Notes: generated from the letters alone by a model not told the origin. Positions 1 to 11,533 are shown, numbered from the stretch's first letter. The stretch is DNA of 64,000 nucleotides from Arthrobotrys musiformis (GCA_036971715.1 JAVHJL010000003.1:3596001-3660000), one strand, 5' to 3'. A program made the numbers and translations.

Positions 1-1152
1 GAAGGGCCGCCATACTTATAATCTAGCTCACCAGGACCGTAAAGTTCTGGGCCTTTGGAGTTCGCACCATTGTAAAGGATTTCTGCTGCGGCAAACAGAT
101 CTACCGCATCTAAGAGGTGTCGAAACGCGGGTGCGCCCTCTAGATTTGCTAGATTTACCGCATCTAAGAGGTGTTGAAACGCTTCTGGACGTTCACCCGC
201 AATTGGCGCGGGTGCGCCTACTGGATCTACTAGATTTTGAAGTGCCTCCGGGCCATTCCGTGGTCCCTGCGCCACTGCAGGCGGGGGCTGCGATTCAACA
301 CCTGCAAGCGTACACTTACAATCTACATTTAGATATCAAAATATTACGAGTTAGAATTTGCCTCTTTATTTGCTTGGGGTTGTACTATTGCGGGACACGA
401 AAGAGTGAATCCTAGCGGTATTACTTACCATACCAGCTCGCACATAATTGTGGAACTTGATCGCCGGGCGGGCAACCCACCCGCCATGCGTTCCGGATCC
501 CCCGGGTAGTGGCATCTCCAAGTGGATCATTGCTCGCTATAATCAGACCAGTAACCTGGTCACATTTGCAACGCGTACAGCGGCTAGATAAGAAGTATGT
601 TATCCGCCTCCTTACCGCCCCCCGGGTCATGCCGTCCGCTAGTAGTTGCTGGAAATTGGGTCGGGATGCGAGTTCTATAACCCTTTCTGAGTTAAAAAGA
701 TCCTCCATTTGTTTTTTGAGAAAACGGGGATATGCAGCCGGATCCGGGTTCATGCCGAGTACATGGGGTGGCGGGGGGCACACCAGCGTATACCGAGCTT
801 GTATCATTGAACCCGGAGGTGCCCGCTTTTTATCGCCTTCACCGCCCAATTTGAGGCTCTCATGGGAGTTGGGGGAGTCGGGGGTACCAATAGCCACCAT
901 CAGATTTAAAATACTGGAATTAGAGGGCGTGCTAATGCCGAGATCGGTTCGTCCTAAGTCGAGAGGAGGTCCCGTCGTTGCTGGCACATCGATTTTAGGT
1001 CGCGTCCCATTCGCGTCCGGGGTACTGGTGGTATTGCTTTGTGGGGTTACTGGGATGCGCGCAGCCGGGGCCCCAGGCGCGAGTAGGAGAGCGATGAGGA
1101 TAAAATACCCAGACCTCAGTTTCCAGGCCTTCGACACACCATAATTAAGCAT
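1..1152 (-). CDS. Secreted protein with short C-terminal repeats, 3' end cut by window
   Basis: I do not recognise the family. Exon 1 is 429-1152 and exon 2 is 301 down to 1, joined by a 127-bp intron (302-428) with a GTAAGT donor and a TTGCAG acceptor; phase 1 is kept across the join and exon 2 stays open to the window edge, so the gene continues beyond it. Without the splice the frame stops at once, at the donor (YGK-stop). The N-terminus has a basic stretch followed by a hydrophobic core (about residues 16-31, FILIALLLAPGAPAA), which reads as a signal peptide. The middle is rich in Pro, Ser and Thr with possible N-glycosylation sites. A CxxCxC motif lies in the second half of exon 1. Exon 2 has two good copies and one diverged copy of a helical unit like AFQHLLDAV / AFRHLLDAV / ALQNLVDPV. 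Probably extracellular; role unknown. Confidence 0.75.
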
Positions 1153-2015
1153 GTTTATATGATGCAGAATACCAACAAGGTAGAGTTACGTAGGGAGTAT
1201 AAATATCGCTCGGTTCTGGGCCAGGTCAGTGATAACAAAGCGGATGTCGCCGCAGATATTAAAGATTTCTAGCAGTGCGCGAGAAAACGAAGGGAAGGGG
1301 GCGAGTCGTTGGCATGCGTGGGAATTATAAATATGGCTTGGGTTTTTAGCCTTTGAAAATCAATATAGTAGTCGTGTGACGTCGAGGTGCATATTATAAC
1401 TCTCCCGAACCGTGGTTCCTTCTCCAAGATCCATAATATCGGCGTCTTTGCTTTAATTTAAGGTAGGGGTATTGATGTTGGGTTTCATGCCTGCTCGGTA
1501 AGACTCATATATAACCCAGTTTGGTTACGAGACTGCATATATAACAATTTCGACTCTGGCATATATATGCAACGTTGGAAATATCCGAAGTGGGTGTATC
1601 TCTCACGTATATCCAGTAGTGGCTTAGCTGCGGCGGCTATGGGAATTTTATTCCGATGGTTTGCTACACAGCCTCCCTGCCCCTGAATAATTCGAGGGTA
1701 GCTACACGTACCAGAGCCAACCGAAGCATCGGAATTCTATAAGCATATGTCTAGTCGGCAGTCCAAGCTGAGAAAGGTTGTATCGCACCTCGTCACCGAT
1801 CTCGAAACTAGACCAACACGAATGTATTAGCGGCGTCGAATGATTTTAAAAGTGGTACGGAAGGGGTGCCATGCACTCCAACAGCAAACTAACCACGACT
1901 CAGCCCTCGCCTCTTCTCAAGATATATTTCTAGAATTCAGTAACCCTAGGCAGGGTTTATTCCACCAACACTCCATCTTGTTGACCCCGTCGAAGGCCAA
2001 AAGTCCAAGTCTCAA

Positions 2016-2402
2016 TTAAACTCTGGTGTCATTAGCAGTTTGGAATTCGAAGCTTGCGAAGCTCGAAGGCGATATTTCTTCCAGTCGTTTTTTTTGCGTT
2101 GTCTGGTCATGGAGGTACTTAACCTCAACCCCAGTGATTTTGAAGGGGCATTCACCAATGAGCAGGCCCATCTTGACGTTTATATTTTTCATGACGCGAA
2201 AAGAGGTAGCAAAATTAAGCATTCTCGGCTGCCGGAAGTAGGTGGAATAGGAGGCTATTAGATTCTAGAGTTTTAAGAAGCCTTTTAATCCCGTAATATC
2301 ATGTTGAATTTCGTTTTCGAGATTCGAGAAATTCTCCGGCCTGAAAAGCTTTGATAAAGTTGGTGCCATAAACTGGGTAGCTTCTAGATCCTTTTTTGGC
2401 CC
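2016..2402 (-). pseudogene. Possible broken gene, one in-frame stop
   Basis: On the minus strand one reading frame runs from 2402 down to 2016, with a single TAG (2267-2265) about a third of the way along. Its composition looks coding, with stretches such as FRPENFSNLENEI and KMGLLIGECPFKI on either side of the stop. An acceptor-like CAG lies just before 2402, and an ATG is in frame at 2369. No GT donor lies near the stop that would let an intron remove it. I recognise no domain. It may be a decayed exon, a gene read through a stop, or chance. Confidence 0.3.
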
Positions 2403-3872
2403 CTGTTGCTCTTAACCAAGGAGACCGCGGCCGCCTAGGCGTCGGCCATTCAGTACATTCAAGGAGACTTTAGTAAGCTGCCCCACGTAACACGAGGTCG
2501 ACACGTCCAACGGTTGGTCATTTGCAGACTGGTTTATGGTAGATCAGGGGGTGCATCTACCGACACATGCACACGGCCGCCGGTTGGTATGTTGTTATTG
2601 GGCGGAGCTGTCGATTCGACATTTTTGAAACAATGAATTGAGAACAAGCCCATTCGCACGCACACTACAGTGACGCCTGCGGATCCGTATCGAATGGTAG
2701 GGCTTCAATTTGTTCATGGATTCAATGTGTGCTATGATGTATCCCCATGTAACGTTTTCGGAAGCATTTCCTTTTTAGGGAACCCTGTCATTATTTAGTC
2801 TCATCCCAAGTCCGCCAGAGAAGCCCAAGTCCACCCTATTAATATTACATTCCTTCAATCGGCGTTTTATGCCTCCCATCTAGACAAGATGTTTTATCGC
2901 AAGCTACAGTCAGGTATTGCTTTTACGGCAATGTTGAACGAGGCAACTAATCAACGGACAGTTTATAACTACAAGGGAGGTGCTCGAAAGAAAGATCCCT
3001 CAGATGAGCCAACACATTTCGCTTGGTCTTGGTGGACCCGGTTCGTGAACGTCATTGTAACTCTTCGACCCCGACAGCTGTAGAGTGCTCGTGACAGACT
3101 GCCCACACAAGTATATAGAGCGCACCAAGAATTCATTCCGTCACGAGGTTTTAATCTCAGAATTAGAACTAATTACAGGGTACGAAAATGTTCTTGCGGT
3201 TAGCCCTCTGGACCGGGTTCAGATCCGATCTTTACGCACAAGTTTGGCTGGACGAAGACGCCCTCCCGTTACGGTATCTCTGCGATCTTTTACCGATACA
3301 CCTACAGACGATCCCTCCGTGAAGGAAACCCATGCTGCAATGTCTTTAAAATTTGGGAGGTGCTTCATTCTCGATCCGACTTGTTCAAAGAAATAATAAC
3401 GAGGCAACTAAATACAGAAAGAGATGGGAATCTCACATGCTCGCCAACTGTATAATTGGACCAGCAGACGTCGATGATTTGCCAGTGGATCCGCATCGCA
3501 CACACGCATATCTTATCTTAGCGATATTATCCATAGGACTAGCTCATAACTGATACAGAGCTAAAGTTAGATCCGATGGTATTCAGGGACACTAAAATGC
3601 TGGTTATTAAAGGTTTAGTTATATCGCTGCCAAAAAATAGAGGTATATAGCCTTCTCATAGGAATATAATACGACGAAACGAGCCTCAAGATCTTAAGAG
3701 AGAGTTTTCGTGGGCATACGACAAGAGTGACAAGAAATATTGCGTATGCGTCGCCCCGCAGTGGCAGTCTCCGGCACGATATGTTTGTTATTATTATATT
3801 GATTTAATATCATTAGGGGTATTTAAACGGCCGGATTTTATACCCGGATTTCGAGAACAGAAAGCCCATGCT

Positions 3873-4066
3873 ATTTTATATATAAAATCTCTGCTAGCTT
3901 ATCACACAAGATTTTGAAAAGGATTTTATACTTAAAATCCCAGAATTTAGATAAACAAAATTTAAAATATAAGGTATATTGCCATAAGTTCCCTTTATTA
4001 TAGATTTTCAGAATTTTGAGACTACACCGCCACAAACCAAATTCTGGAGTTCAAAATTCTGAAAAT
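3873..4066. repeat. Cluster of AT-rich palindromes and hairpins
   Basis: Three inverted repeats lie within 200 bp: a 16-bp perfect palindrome at 3873-3888 (ATTTTATATATAAAAT); an 8-bp-arm hairpin with a 4-nt loop at 3921-3940 (GGATTTTA / TAAAATCC); and a 16-bp perfect inverted repeat at 4004-4019 and 4051-4066 with a 31-nt loop. Related GGATTT motifs occur just upstream, near 3833-3851. The set could be remains of a small inverted-repeat element or a structured AT-rich site. No target-site duplication was identified. Confidence 0.6.
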
Positions 4067-6789
4067 AATGGTCGAAAATCCGGTCACTCGAATACCCTTA
4101 TTTTTAATCTATTATCATCATGATAAGGTATCGCTAATGGTAGGAAAAGTCCCGCTTCATGAAGTCGTTAAACATCGCCGAGGATTCCCGGTTTCCTTGT
4201 TATACGTCTACCGTACAGTCCCGCGAAGTTGCCACAGCGTCGAGCTTCCCATAAGGTTTATGAGAAACCATTCGTTTACATTTTCAACTTAGAATGATAG
4301 CACGACTAATTTCGGGACACTTACATGTATAGTGCGGTCGGCGAATTAATTTAATATTCCGGGGCATTGTTTTTTGCCATAGATTGCACAACCCATATTG
4401 TCACTGTGGGGTATGAAACAATCCCTTCTACATCTTATGAGGTTGTGGCACTATAGAAGCAGGTCAATTAGATAGTCCTTATCAGGATCGCTAACTTTGT
4501 CATCTCCGCTGGTGTAGTATATACAAATAGTCCCACGGCAACGTTGACCGCCGATTTGAAGTACGCGGTTACAGTAAATTCGTTGAGATCGCTATCCTGG
4601 GCACGTCCAAAAACTCTAGGTAAACATCCAACGAAGGGCAATCCGAAGTGCGATTTCAGCTTAGTGGCACGACTGTTCGAAGGTTACAGGAAGATTTCGC
4701 TAGACGGTACCGAGGACAAAAATTCCGTATACCGAGTTCCTGGCAATCCAGTTAGGTGTGAGTTAGTCCGAGAAGGAAAACTAGGAGGAGTATTACTCGA
4801 TTCAAATATCCCCAGGTCTCTCGTCGAGCATGAGACCCACACCCAATAGATGAATAAGCTACTAGCGAATTCAACCAGGCTAGCTACATTCGAGTGTGAT
4901 TGTATTAAAGTGTTTGGCCAGTCCAGAAATCATTGTGGGTTTGGATTACAAAGTCGTCATTGATCGACTCACAAAAAAGGGAGCGACTTTTTTACCAGGA
5001 GTTCTTGCTAGATCCGAGACTGTCGCAACTACGTACCAGGTTCTTAGGCGGTCATTTAAGATTCTCAATATGGCGACAAAAAAATCTCAGAATCTGGAAA
5101 CTCGTGCTGAGAAGTTAAAGGGGTCCAGCAACGGTACGTGTAAACACCAATTAAACCCTTGTCCACCCAGCGAGCTAGTACTGACTTGAAGATAAATATT
5201 CAGATTAGAGACACTTACTAGAAGATAGTTTGGATGATGTCTGGACACTATAGGTTCCATTCAAAACTTCAGTAGGGTATCAAATTAGATGGCCGCGCTG
5301 TATAATAGAACACAAAATATTCTGATCTAGAAACTTCCAATCTATGATACTAGAGTGGTCTAGCTGTTGTGACCATAGCTCGAGCTGGTTAACATAAATA
5401 TTCGTATCTTTGCTACGGAAATGGGTTTAATAGGATAAGGAGATAGTTATATGAACGGGCTTTTGTGAGATCGTGTATTGGATAGAATTTCCTCAGCAAT
5501 CTGGTCTCGGCACCAAGACTGTGCGAAGAGTCACTGCAGCAATTTTATAATTCAGAGAACTCACGCAAAGGGATCGGTTTTCGAGACAAAATGCGATATT
5601 CCATCTCCAAAATCACCGGATATTATGTTCGGCATCGGGAATTCAAAATATGGGATGCCTTACGGTTACAAGCTGTATATGTGTCGCTAGATTTACAGCG
5701 TATGGTGGGATGGAATGGGGGGCAAAAAAATGAAAGTGATTATGAAGCTACGAGGTTACAGCACTGGATATTGTGACTATGACGAGCTATCTGACACTAA
5801 GGCTCAAGTTGCCGCCGTCTTACAAAGGCCCCATAGGTTGATTTGATATACTTAAGTGATGAAGCCCCATATACTGGCACCAGTACGGGAATATAGCAGT
5901 ATGACGGGTGAGCGTTGCCTCGTACCCCACTCTCGTATCGCCTGTATACCCAAGTTGCCCGATTGAAGCTCTAAGTACTAGTGAATAGCACCACCAAATG
6001 ATGTCAGGATACTAGAAACTGGTTACTAGCTAAAATCGGATACTTCTCCGCGCAATAACTGGGATTGGAAAGTGATATATTATGACAATGCCGAGTGGAA
6101 GATTTATCTATCGAGTTGCACTTCGCATCGGGTCAGGCATGCGCATTGCAGAGAGGCAGCTCAGCGAGTACCTGTGCCAGTGTCTTCCCTATGAAACCCG
6201 GTAACCGATCCGATGGGGAAAAAAAATTGTGGATTCAATCGATTCATTTGCCGGTTGATCCATGGTACGTGCCGAGACTGTTCGAAACTTCCCGGCAGAT
6301 ACCAGCTTCCACTTCCAACAACTTTACGGGTTCATGACTAACTAGCGATCAACGTCGCGGCAGCCTCTGCCAGCACAGACTTCACCTAACGGATCTATAT
6401 CGAAAGAAAAGCCTAAAAACGGTTCTGGCAGCCGATGATAACTAATTTTCGAACTAGCCGCACGATTTATCCCATTTCGTCAAAGAAAATCGGAAAGGCT
6501 CCAAATACCTCCCAAATTCGTTCGAGGCAACAAAGTTCGGAGCAACGCTAGTGTTGGCGCCTTTCGCGGTGTACTTAAATAGGCAAACTCCATGCTACCA
6601 AGCTCTCCATGGTATGTTTCTTGCTCTTTCTATCCAGGGCGTTTAAATAGTTTTTTGTTAATCCGAATAAATAAAGTTTCAGGCTGAAAGCCTACAACAT
6701 GCTAATGAATAAAGTGCCGAACACGTTAATGAGCTCCCAAAATCCAGAGTAACGGCTATGAATCCCTCATCCCTATACTAATATATACA

Positions 6790-6797
6790 TATATAAA
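6790..6797 (+). promoter_or_regulatory. TATA box of the beta-trefoil gene
   Basis: TATATAAA about 107 bp before the start codon at 6904, inside a longer TA-rich run. Confidence 0.5.
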
Positions 6798-6903
6798 CTA
6801 TATAGTCGAGGAGAACCCTTATTTTATCCCACGAGCCCAACACCATCGCCCGACCGCACCCTTTAAATTTGTACAGAAAACCCAGCCTTGAAAGCCAGCC
6901 AAA

Positions 6904-7455
6904 ATGGGCCTACTAAAGTGCTTCGCCTTCGCTTTTATTCTTCTCTTCCCTGCGCTTGTCTCTGCGGCCGGGCCAATATTCCCTAATGGGGACTATTATT
7001 TCACGTACCGCTTCCTTTGGGGTTACCCAACTCGCTACCTCACAGGCAGCGTAAGAGAGACCGCCGATAACCTCGGCATCGTCGACGTGCGTTTTGACCC
7101 CCAAAAATTCGACCAAATCCAGCGCTGGAGAGTTCGGAACAACAGCGACGGCACCGTCTACATCCAAAACGTTAGAACCCTCAGATACCTTGGGCTCGGA
7201 GGCAATTGCACGGCCCCCGCCGAGTCTATTTGCGTAAACTCTCTACATGACACTACAGCAAAGGGAGAGAGATGGAAGTTTGTCGAAAGCTCTGGACAGT
7301 CGGGTCGTTATTACATCCAGCTTGCGAGATCATACAAAACTTTGTACCAGCCCATAATAGGCCCACTAGGGCCGTCGCATCGCCCGCTGGAGATTGCCGT
7401 TCTTAACTCTAAGCTCGGCAATAGTTTCATGTCATTCCAAATTGTTAAGGGGTAG
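6904..7455 (+). CDS. Secreted beta-trefoil (ricin B-like) protein
   Basis: A single-exon gene of 183 residues. The N-terminus (MGLLKCFAFAFILLFPALVSA) is a clear signal peptide with probable cleavage after VSA or SAA. The mature part of about 160 residues has the rhythm of a ricin-B/beta-trefoil fold: an opening NGDYYFTYR strand, then QRWRV-NNSDGTVYIQN and a later ERWKFVESS block, the repeated W-x-[VF] strands with 'DGTVYI' turns found in Ricin_B_lectin_2-like and protease-inhibitor trefoils. Two Cys (GNC.., SIC) could form a disulfide. The start is supported by a TATA box 107 bp upstream and a CCAAAATGG context. Likely a secreted sugar-binding or inhibitor protein. The fold is inferred from pattern, not from a close family match; a non-trefoil beta protein is the main alternative. 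Confidence 0.65.
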   Translation: MGLLKCFAFAFILLFPALVSAAGPIFPNGDYYFTYRFLWGYPTRYLTGSVRETADNLGIVDVRFDPQKFDQIQRWRVRNNSDGTVYIQNVRTLRYLGLGGNCTAPAESICVNSLHDTTAKGERWKFVESSGQSGRYYIQLARSYKTLYQPIIGPLGPSHRPLEIAVLNSKLGNSFMSFQIVKG

Positions 7456-8758
7456 TCTCGAGTCTGAAGGAGATTAAAAACTATAACTGGCCCGTTCGTT
7501 ACCAGAGCCGACTTGGAGTCGCTGTTGAATGTATATAGAAAGCTCATATCTACGTCCACTTTAAAAGCTGCCATCCGCCGAAAAATACCAGCTCGTTCAT
7601 TTGTTCTCTCCGTAAACACACAGGGTAGAAATGTGGTAGCTAATGCCCAGCTTGAATGGTGTAGACACCGCTCACAGGGAATAAGGATGCCCACTTGAAA
7701 TTGCCACTGCGTTCAAAGATTATGCACAGAGCGAGTATGGGAAGCTGAAGGTCTCATGTGTAAGTAAGTTTGCGTCGTAAACAACGGCATCTGCTTGCTC
7801 CGAATAAGGCGGCAAGCGCAAGCCGATGCAGCCTGTGCCCTCCCACATGATGGCATACCCTGCTGGTTGGTGCCAAATCCCATTTTTTGTGTTGCCAGGT
7901 TGATCTAATCCAAACTCGGACACATACCTAATTTGGAGGGGTGACACAACAGGGATCTCGAACAGGGATCCACCAGAAACTGTGAATGTCTCAAAGCTTG
8001 CACTGTAGCACAGGCTAGCAAGACCGAGGCTCCACATTGTTCTTCAATTGTTCCATTGCGAAGGCTCCCTCCATCTCCGCGGCTACCAACAGAATACATA
8101 TTTATGTAAGCCGGATGAGTCTCACCTGCAACACGAGCGAATCTTCGTCCCTGTCAATCCAGAGACTACTTATTCTCTAGATGTTGTCATGATAGGCCCT
8201 TACGACGAGTTTCAAGTTGTTTTATTACCCACTGCTAGTATCAATGTGATCTTTGAATTCGATAGTAAAGATCCGTACACCAAATTCCCGACTTGTATGA
8301 TTTGTTTACCGTACAAATGCGAAGTCCATGAAGATTATGTACATTTTTGCGCCCCGAGTTTACCGCACGCTGGTCTAATTGAAGGTTTATCGGGCGCCTT
8401 GTCAACATTTACGTATACGTGAACCAGATAGAGAGCACTACGCTGGCTGCTGTTAACTTTACGAGTGTACACGGAGCTTCCAATTGGGAATCCACACAGT
8501 GGGTGAGGGGTTTTGTATCTAGGGCAACATGAAGTTCTTTTTTCAATCGAACGAGCTTCAAGTACTTGGATCCGGATTTTGGAAAAGGTAAATTTTAACT
8601 AATATGCACTGTTTATGTGGTCAAAATCATGATCTATAAGAACTATATATATATGCGTGACATTGCGTCTCTTCCATATTCCCACGACGGGGGACTTGCA
8701 AACTCTCAACCAGTTTCAGGGCCTCAGCATACAAAACGGGCGTCGCTCCAAATGAGGT
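7456..8758. other. Spacer between trefoil gene and I66 inhibitor
   Basis: Convergent 3' ends flank this 1.3 kb. Apart from the doubtful minus-strand frame at 7720-8037, listed separately, I see no gene. A plus-strand frame at 8048-8422 has no recognisable motif and no good promoter. Confidence 0.5.
7720..8037 (-). CDS. Doubtful 105-residue ORF
   Basis: An ATG-initiated frame with coding-like composition (many GCC, ATC, GGC, CTC codons) and a Gly/Trp-rich stretch (HQPAGYAIMWEGTGCIG). An acceptor-like TTGCTAG lies close to its start, so the true gene could begin in an upstream exon that I could not find. It could be an intact small gene, a 3' exon or a gene fragment. No family recognised. Confidence 0.25.
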   Translation of the reverse strand: MWSLGLASLCYSASFETFTVSGGSLFEIPVVSPLQIRYVSEFGLDQPGNTKNGIWHQPAGYAIMWEGTGCIGLRLPPYSEQADAVVYDANLLTHETFSFPYSLCA

Positions 8759-9438
8759 TCACTCTTGAATATCAACGACCGGTGTTGTCTCACTTGCGCC
8801 AGCACCCTCAGCTAAAGCGACCGGTGAAAACTCAAAGAGGGAGTTTGGAAGGTATTGAACGGGGAGGCTTTCTCTGACTGCCAACTCTTTTACGGCAATC
8901 TAAATGGATGTCATTATGTTAGAGCATGCATATCCACTGACTTAGAACGTTAAGGCAGAACTCACAATAAAACTGTCGGGCTCGCTGCCGACCTCCGACA
9001 CTTGGGCCCAACCAAGCCCTTCCTTTGTCTTGACGCTAGAGTATGAAAAATTCGCGTTAGTACTGTAGCCGGGCTTATGTTTCCTTGAATAATATTTATA
9101 ACCGATGAATTACGAAATCTTTCGTATATTAGGGTAACTTACGTGTATAGGTTCTCGCCCTGGTGACGTTGCGCTTCGATGACCCATTTGTCGGCATTCT
9201 CTTCTTCGCTCAGGATTGCGAATAGTGCGCCGTCGATGGCAGCGGCACGGCCCCCTTTGTTAGTGAGAATATAGCCATCTTCGCATTTCTCAACTAGCCA
9301 CTGTGGAGACTCATTGCCTTCTCCGAGGGCGTAAACGGGCTTTGGGTTGAATGTGCGGTCCTCAACCGGATGCCGACCGACTGGAGCATCTCGGAGCTTA
9401 CACTTGATAGTGTAAAGGCCGCTCTCGAGGTCAGACAT
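8759..9438 (-). CDS. Family I66-like (cospin type) protease inhibitor
   Basis: Three exons: 9143-9438, 8966-9035 and 8759-8899. The introns are 107 bp (9036-9142, GTAAGT..CTCTAG) and 66 bp (8900-8965, GTGAGT..TTTAG), and phases agree throughout. The product has 168 residues and no signal peptide, so it is probably cytosolic. It follows the layout of fungal serine-protease inhibitors of MEROPS family I66, a beta-trefoil group of about 150 residues: an opening LESGLYTIKCK strand, 'PVGRHPVEDR' and 'PKPVYAL', a central 'AAIDGALFAIL' block, 'DKWVIEAQRHQGENLYT', then 'IAVKEL' and a closing 'LFEFSPV'. In the family this scaffold blocks serine proteases through an exposed loop and is thought to deter grazers or control endogenous proteases. 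The C-terminal 20 residues (AEGAGASETTPV..) are an extra tail. A TATA box lies upstream. Family call from memory of the motif order. Confidence 0.8.
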
Positions 9439-9595
9439 GCTGGAAAATTGCCGAAGTTGGGTTTAAATTTGAGGTTTGGGGTTGGTGTTTGGAAATGCTC
9501 CCAGGATGGCGCTGGAAGTTAAAGAGATGGATAAGTTGAAGTGCTTTGTGTGCTGGAAATTTAGCTCCTGGATATTTCGTTGGGGTGTTGCTGCT

Positions 9596-9604
9596 CTTAT
9601 ATAG
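9596..9604 (-). promoter_or_regulatory. TATA box of the I66-like inhibitor gene
   Basis: CTATATAAG on the minus strand, about 160 bp before the start codon at 9438; the leader between them is rich in A and C, as in highly expressed fungal genes. Confidence 0.55.
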
Positions 9605-10899
9605 AGATATTGAGGATGAGAAGTTTTGCAGTCCGCCGTGTATGGTTTAGACTTGAGGATGTTTGGTAAACTAGACTAATGCTACTACGAAGCGGTATTG
9701 TAGCATATGGACGTCGTATACGGCCTGAAATTTTCGGGTTGGCCGTTGAGAGCATGGGCTGTCTGCACGAGTGACCGATACAATATACAATGCAGTGCGC
9801 TCAGGCTACAGAGCTCAGATCCAATTGTGTATGAAATCTCACTGTCGATGTCAGCGGTCAGCTTATGACACTGGGATGTCAAGCAACCTATGCATAAGCT
9901 TGGTTCTATCTAGTTAAGCCCTAAGTTGTATCTCGAATAATATGTTCAGGAATCGACGCAAGACGGTCTCGGCACAGCTATTCGACCGATCCCTGTCGAC
10001 ATGTCTGTGCCTCGGTTTCGCCTAACGCAACACGGCCTCCATCCGTTGTCGGAACTTAGCTAGGGCTGAACACGTCATCAACGTTGAATCTCAGGGCTGA
10101 AACAATACCGGGTAAAATCTTGGTAGCCATCAATTGTCCAATTTTAGGAGCGGAGCTCAGTATACTAACTAGTAGCTCGACAGCTGATATTTCACAATAC
10201 TAGCTAGAGCTAGCTGGATTTGGCGGCCTTGGCACTATGGTCTCATCATTCCTTCGTCCTCTAGGGCACTTAACGTCTATAGGCGGGGTATATATATAAT
10301 TTCTCATTGATTGGTGAAGAAATTGTTAGGCTGTCAAGCTCAATATATATCGTATACATACATACATTTACAACTCTAGATGGGCTGGATAAAGAAAGAA
10401 TTCAATATTTACCTAGGTAGTAACCCGAAGCTACCTGTCGTTCCATGGAGCGCGGACTTCGTGTTGCAACCCTTTGAACTTGAGACGTAATAGTAGCACA
10501 CTGCAGGTCGGCCCTCATCGCATAGGATCTTCAAACCCCCCCCCCCCAATAGCCCCTATATATATAGCTATATGTATACAGAGCTGGTGGCCTTCCGAGT
10601 CACTCGCACATCCTATGACATAATACTTACCTACATATCGATAAATAAAAACTTAAAGGATCTATGCACGCGTCGATGGGCATGCAGCAACACTGTAGGT
10701 CTCGTTGTGGGGAGTGTTTGCACTGTTTGGTCTCGAAATCAGTCAACGTTGGGAACCAACGCAATACACCATTCCCTAGCTTGCAATTGGGAACTAGATA
10801 CGTCTCGCGCCCCACATTTACCCTCTTACTCCGGTCCCCGTCCCGCAGCACGAATGCATAATAATGCGCGGTGCTGCTCGCCCGTCCACACCACACACG

Positions 10900-10920
10900 G
10901 TAGCATTTGGTTTACGAGAT
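10900..10920 (+). repeat. Dispersed 21-nt motif, copy 1
   Basis: GTAGCATTTGGTTTACGAGAT matches 18 of 21 positions with the copy at 40192-40212. All three differences are C/T or G/A transitions. It is probably the end of an old mobile-element fragment. Confidence 0.4.
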
Positions 10921-11308
10921 AAGTCCACACCGTGATACCATGCGGCGGGGTTGCATAGGTCATTCTTGGACTGGCACCATCGTACTATAGTACTAATGTA
11001 TGGCTGTGGACGAAAGTAAAAACCAAGCTTGTCAGGTACCTCTTAGCTATAGGCTTTACACCTCAACACCGAGTTGTTAATTTCGAAATTCGGTTTGAAG
11101 CCGCTAAGCTGCAACGGGGACACATTATTAAATTTCTACCTGTAGTACTTCCTCCACGGCCGGGTTAAATTTACCCATCCTACCATACGGAGTAGTAAAT
11201 CTAGGATTGTGGGTTCCCAAACTAATGTTAGCGCGGTTTCAGCGGATAGAATGTTCGCATCAACGCCCCACTGCCTACCAAAAAAGAGGAGTCGTGAGGG
11301 GAAAGGAG

Positions 11309-11316
11309 TATATAAG
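11309..11316 (+). promoter_or_regulatory. TATA box of the small gene at 11534
   Basis: TATATAAG about 218 bp before the start codon, followed by a C-rich, CT-rich leader typical of strong fungal promoters. Confidence 0.5.
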
Positions 11317-11444
11317 GCAAGGGACCCAGCCCGGGCCCTTCTCTATAGACCTAATCCACGTCTCACCTGTTCCTCTCCGCTCAACAAGAAAAGCCCCGCT
11401 CCCAAATAAATAATACAATCTGAAATCCACAAAAGCCCAGCCGT

Positions 11445-11503
11445 GTAAGTCCTGCGTTCGGCTGGGGTTTTAAACACCGACGTCGAAAACTGATCCCCCA
11501 CAG
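11445..11503 (+). other. Probable intron in the 5' leader
   Basis: A 59-bp GTAAGT..CCCACAG segment lies between the TATA box and the ATG at 11534, with a branch-like AACTGAT 14 bp before its end. It would be a leader intron outside the coding part. Confidence 0.5.
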
Positions 11504-11533
11504 ATATAGTTAATTGCCAACTACGCTCCGAAA

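Larger units (their letters stand above)
1153..6903. other. Gene-poor stretch
   Basis: About 5.7 kb without a convincing gene. It holds a possible broken gene (2016-2402, minus) and a palindrome cluster (3873-4066), listed separately. Several open frames of 60-100 codons occur on the plus strand (near 2889, 3085, 4544, 4896, 5478 and 6095). None has a recognisable domain and I could not join them by plausible introns, so I leave them out. The frame at 4544-4849 faintly recalls the end of a Copia-type integrase, but too weakly to call. Confidence 0.6.
9439..11533. other. Spacer; promoters and simple repeats
   Basis: About 2.1 kb between two divergently oriented small genes. It contains the TATA box of the inhibitor gene, a run of 12 C (10536-10547), TA-rich runs, many CTAG tetranucleotides near 10150-10215, a dispersed motif at 10900-10920 and the TATA box plus 5'-leader intron of the gene at 11534. 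The short open frames around 10572-10922 lie on both strands and show no motif. Confidence 0.55.

Noticed and set aside
4544..5189. Two plus-strand frames as a possible Copia-type element
   Set aside because: Only a faint likeness to an integrase end; no reverse transcriptase or RNase H motifs, no LTRs found.
8617..8877. 86-codon plus-strand frame
   Set aside because: It overlaps exon 3 of the I66-like gene on the opposite strand, which has family motifs and consistent introns.
10572..10922. Overlapping open frames on both strands (65-116 codons)
   Set aside because: They share the same GC-richer patch, lack motifs, and mutual overlap suggests chance.
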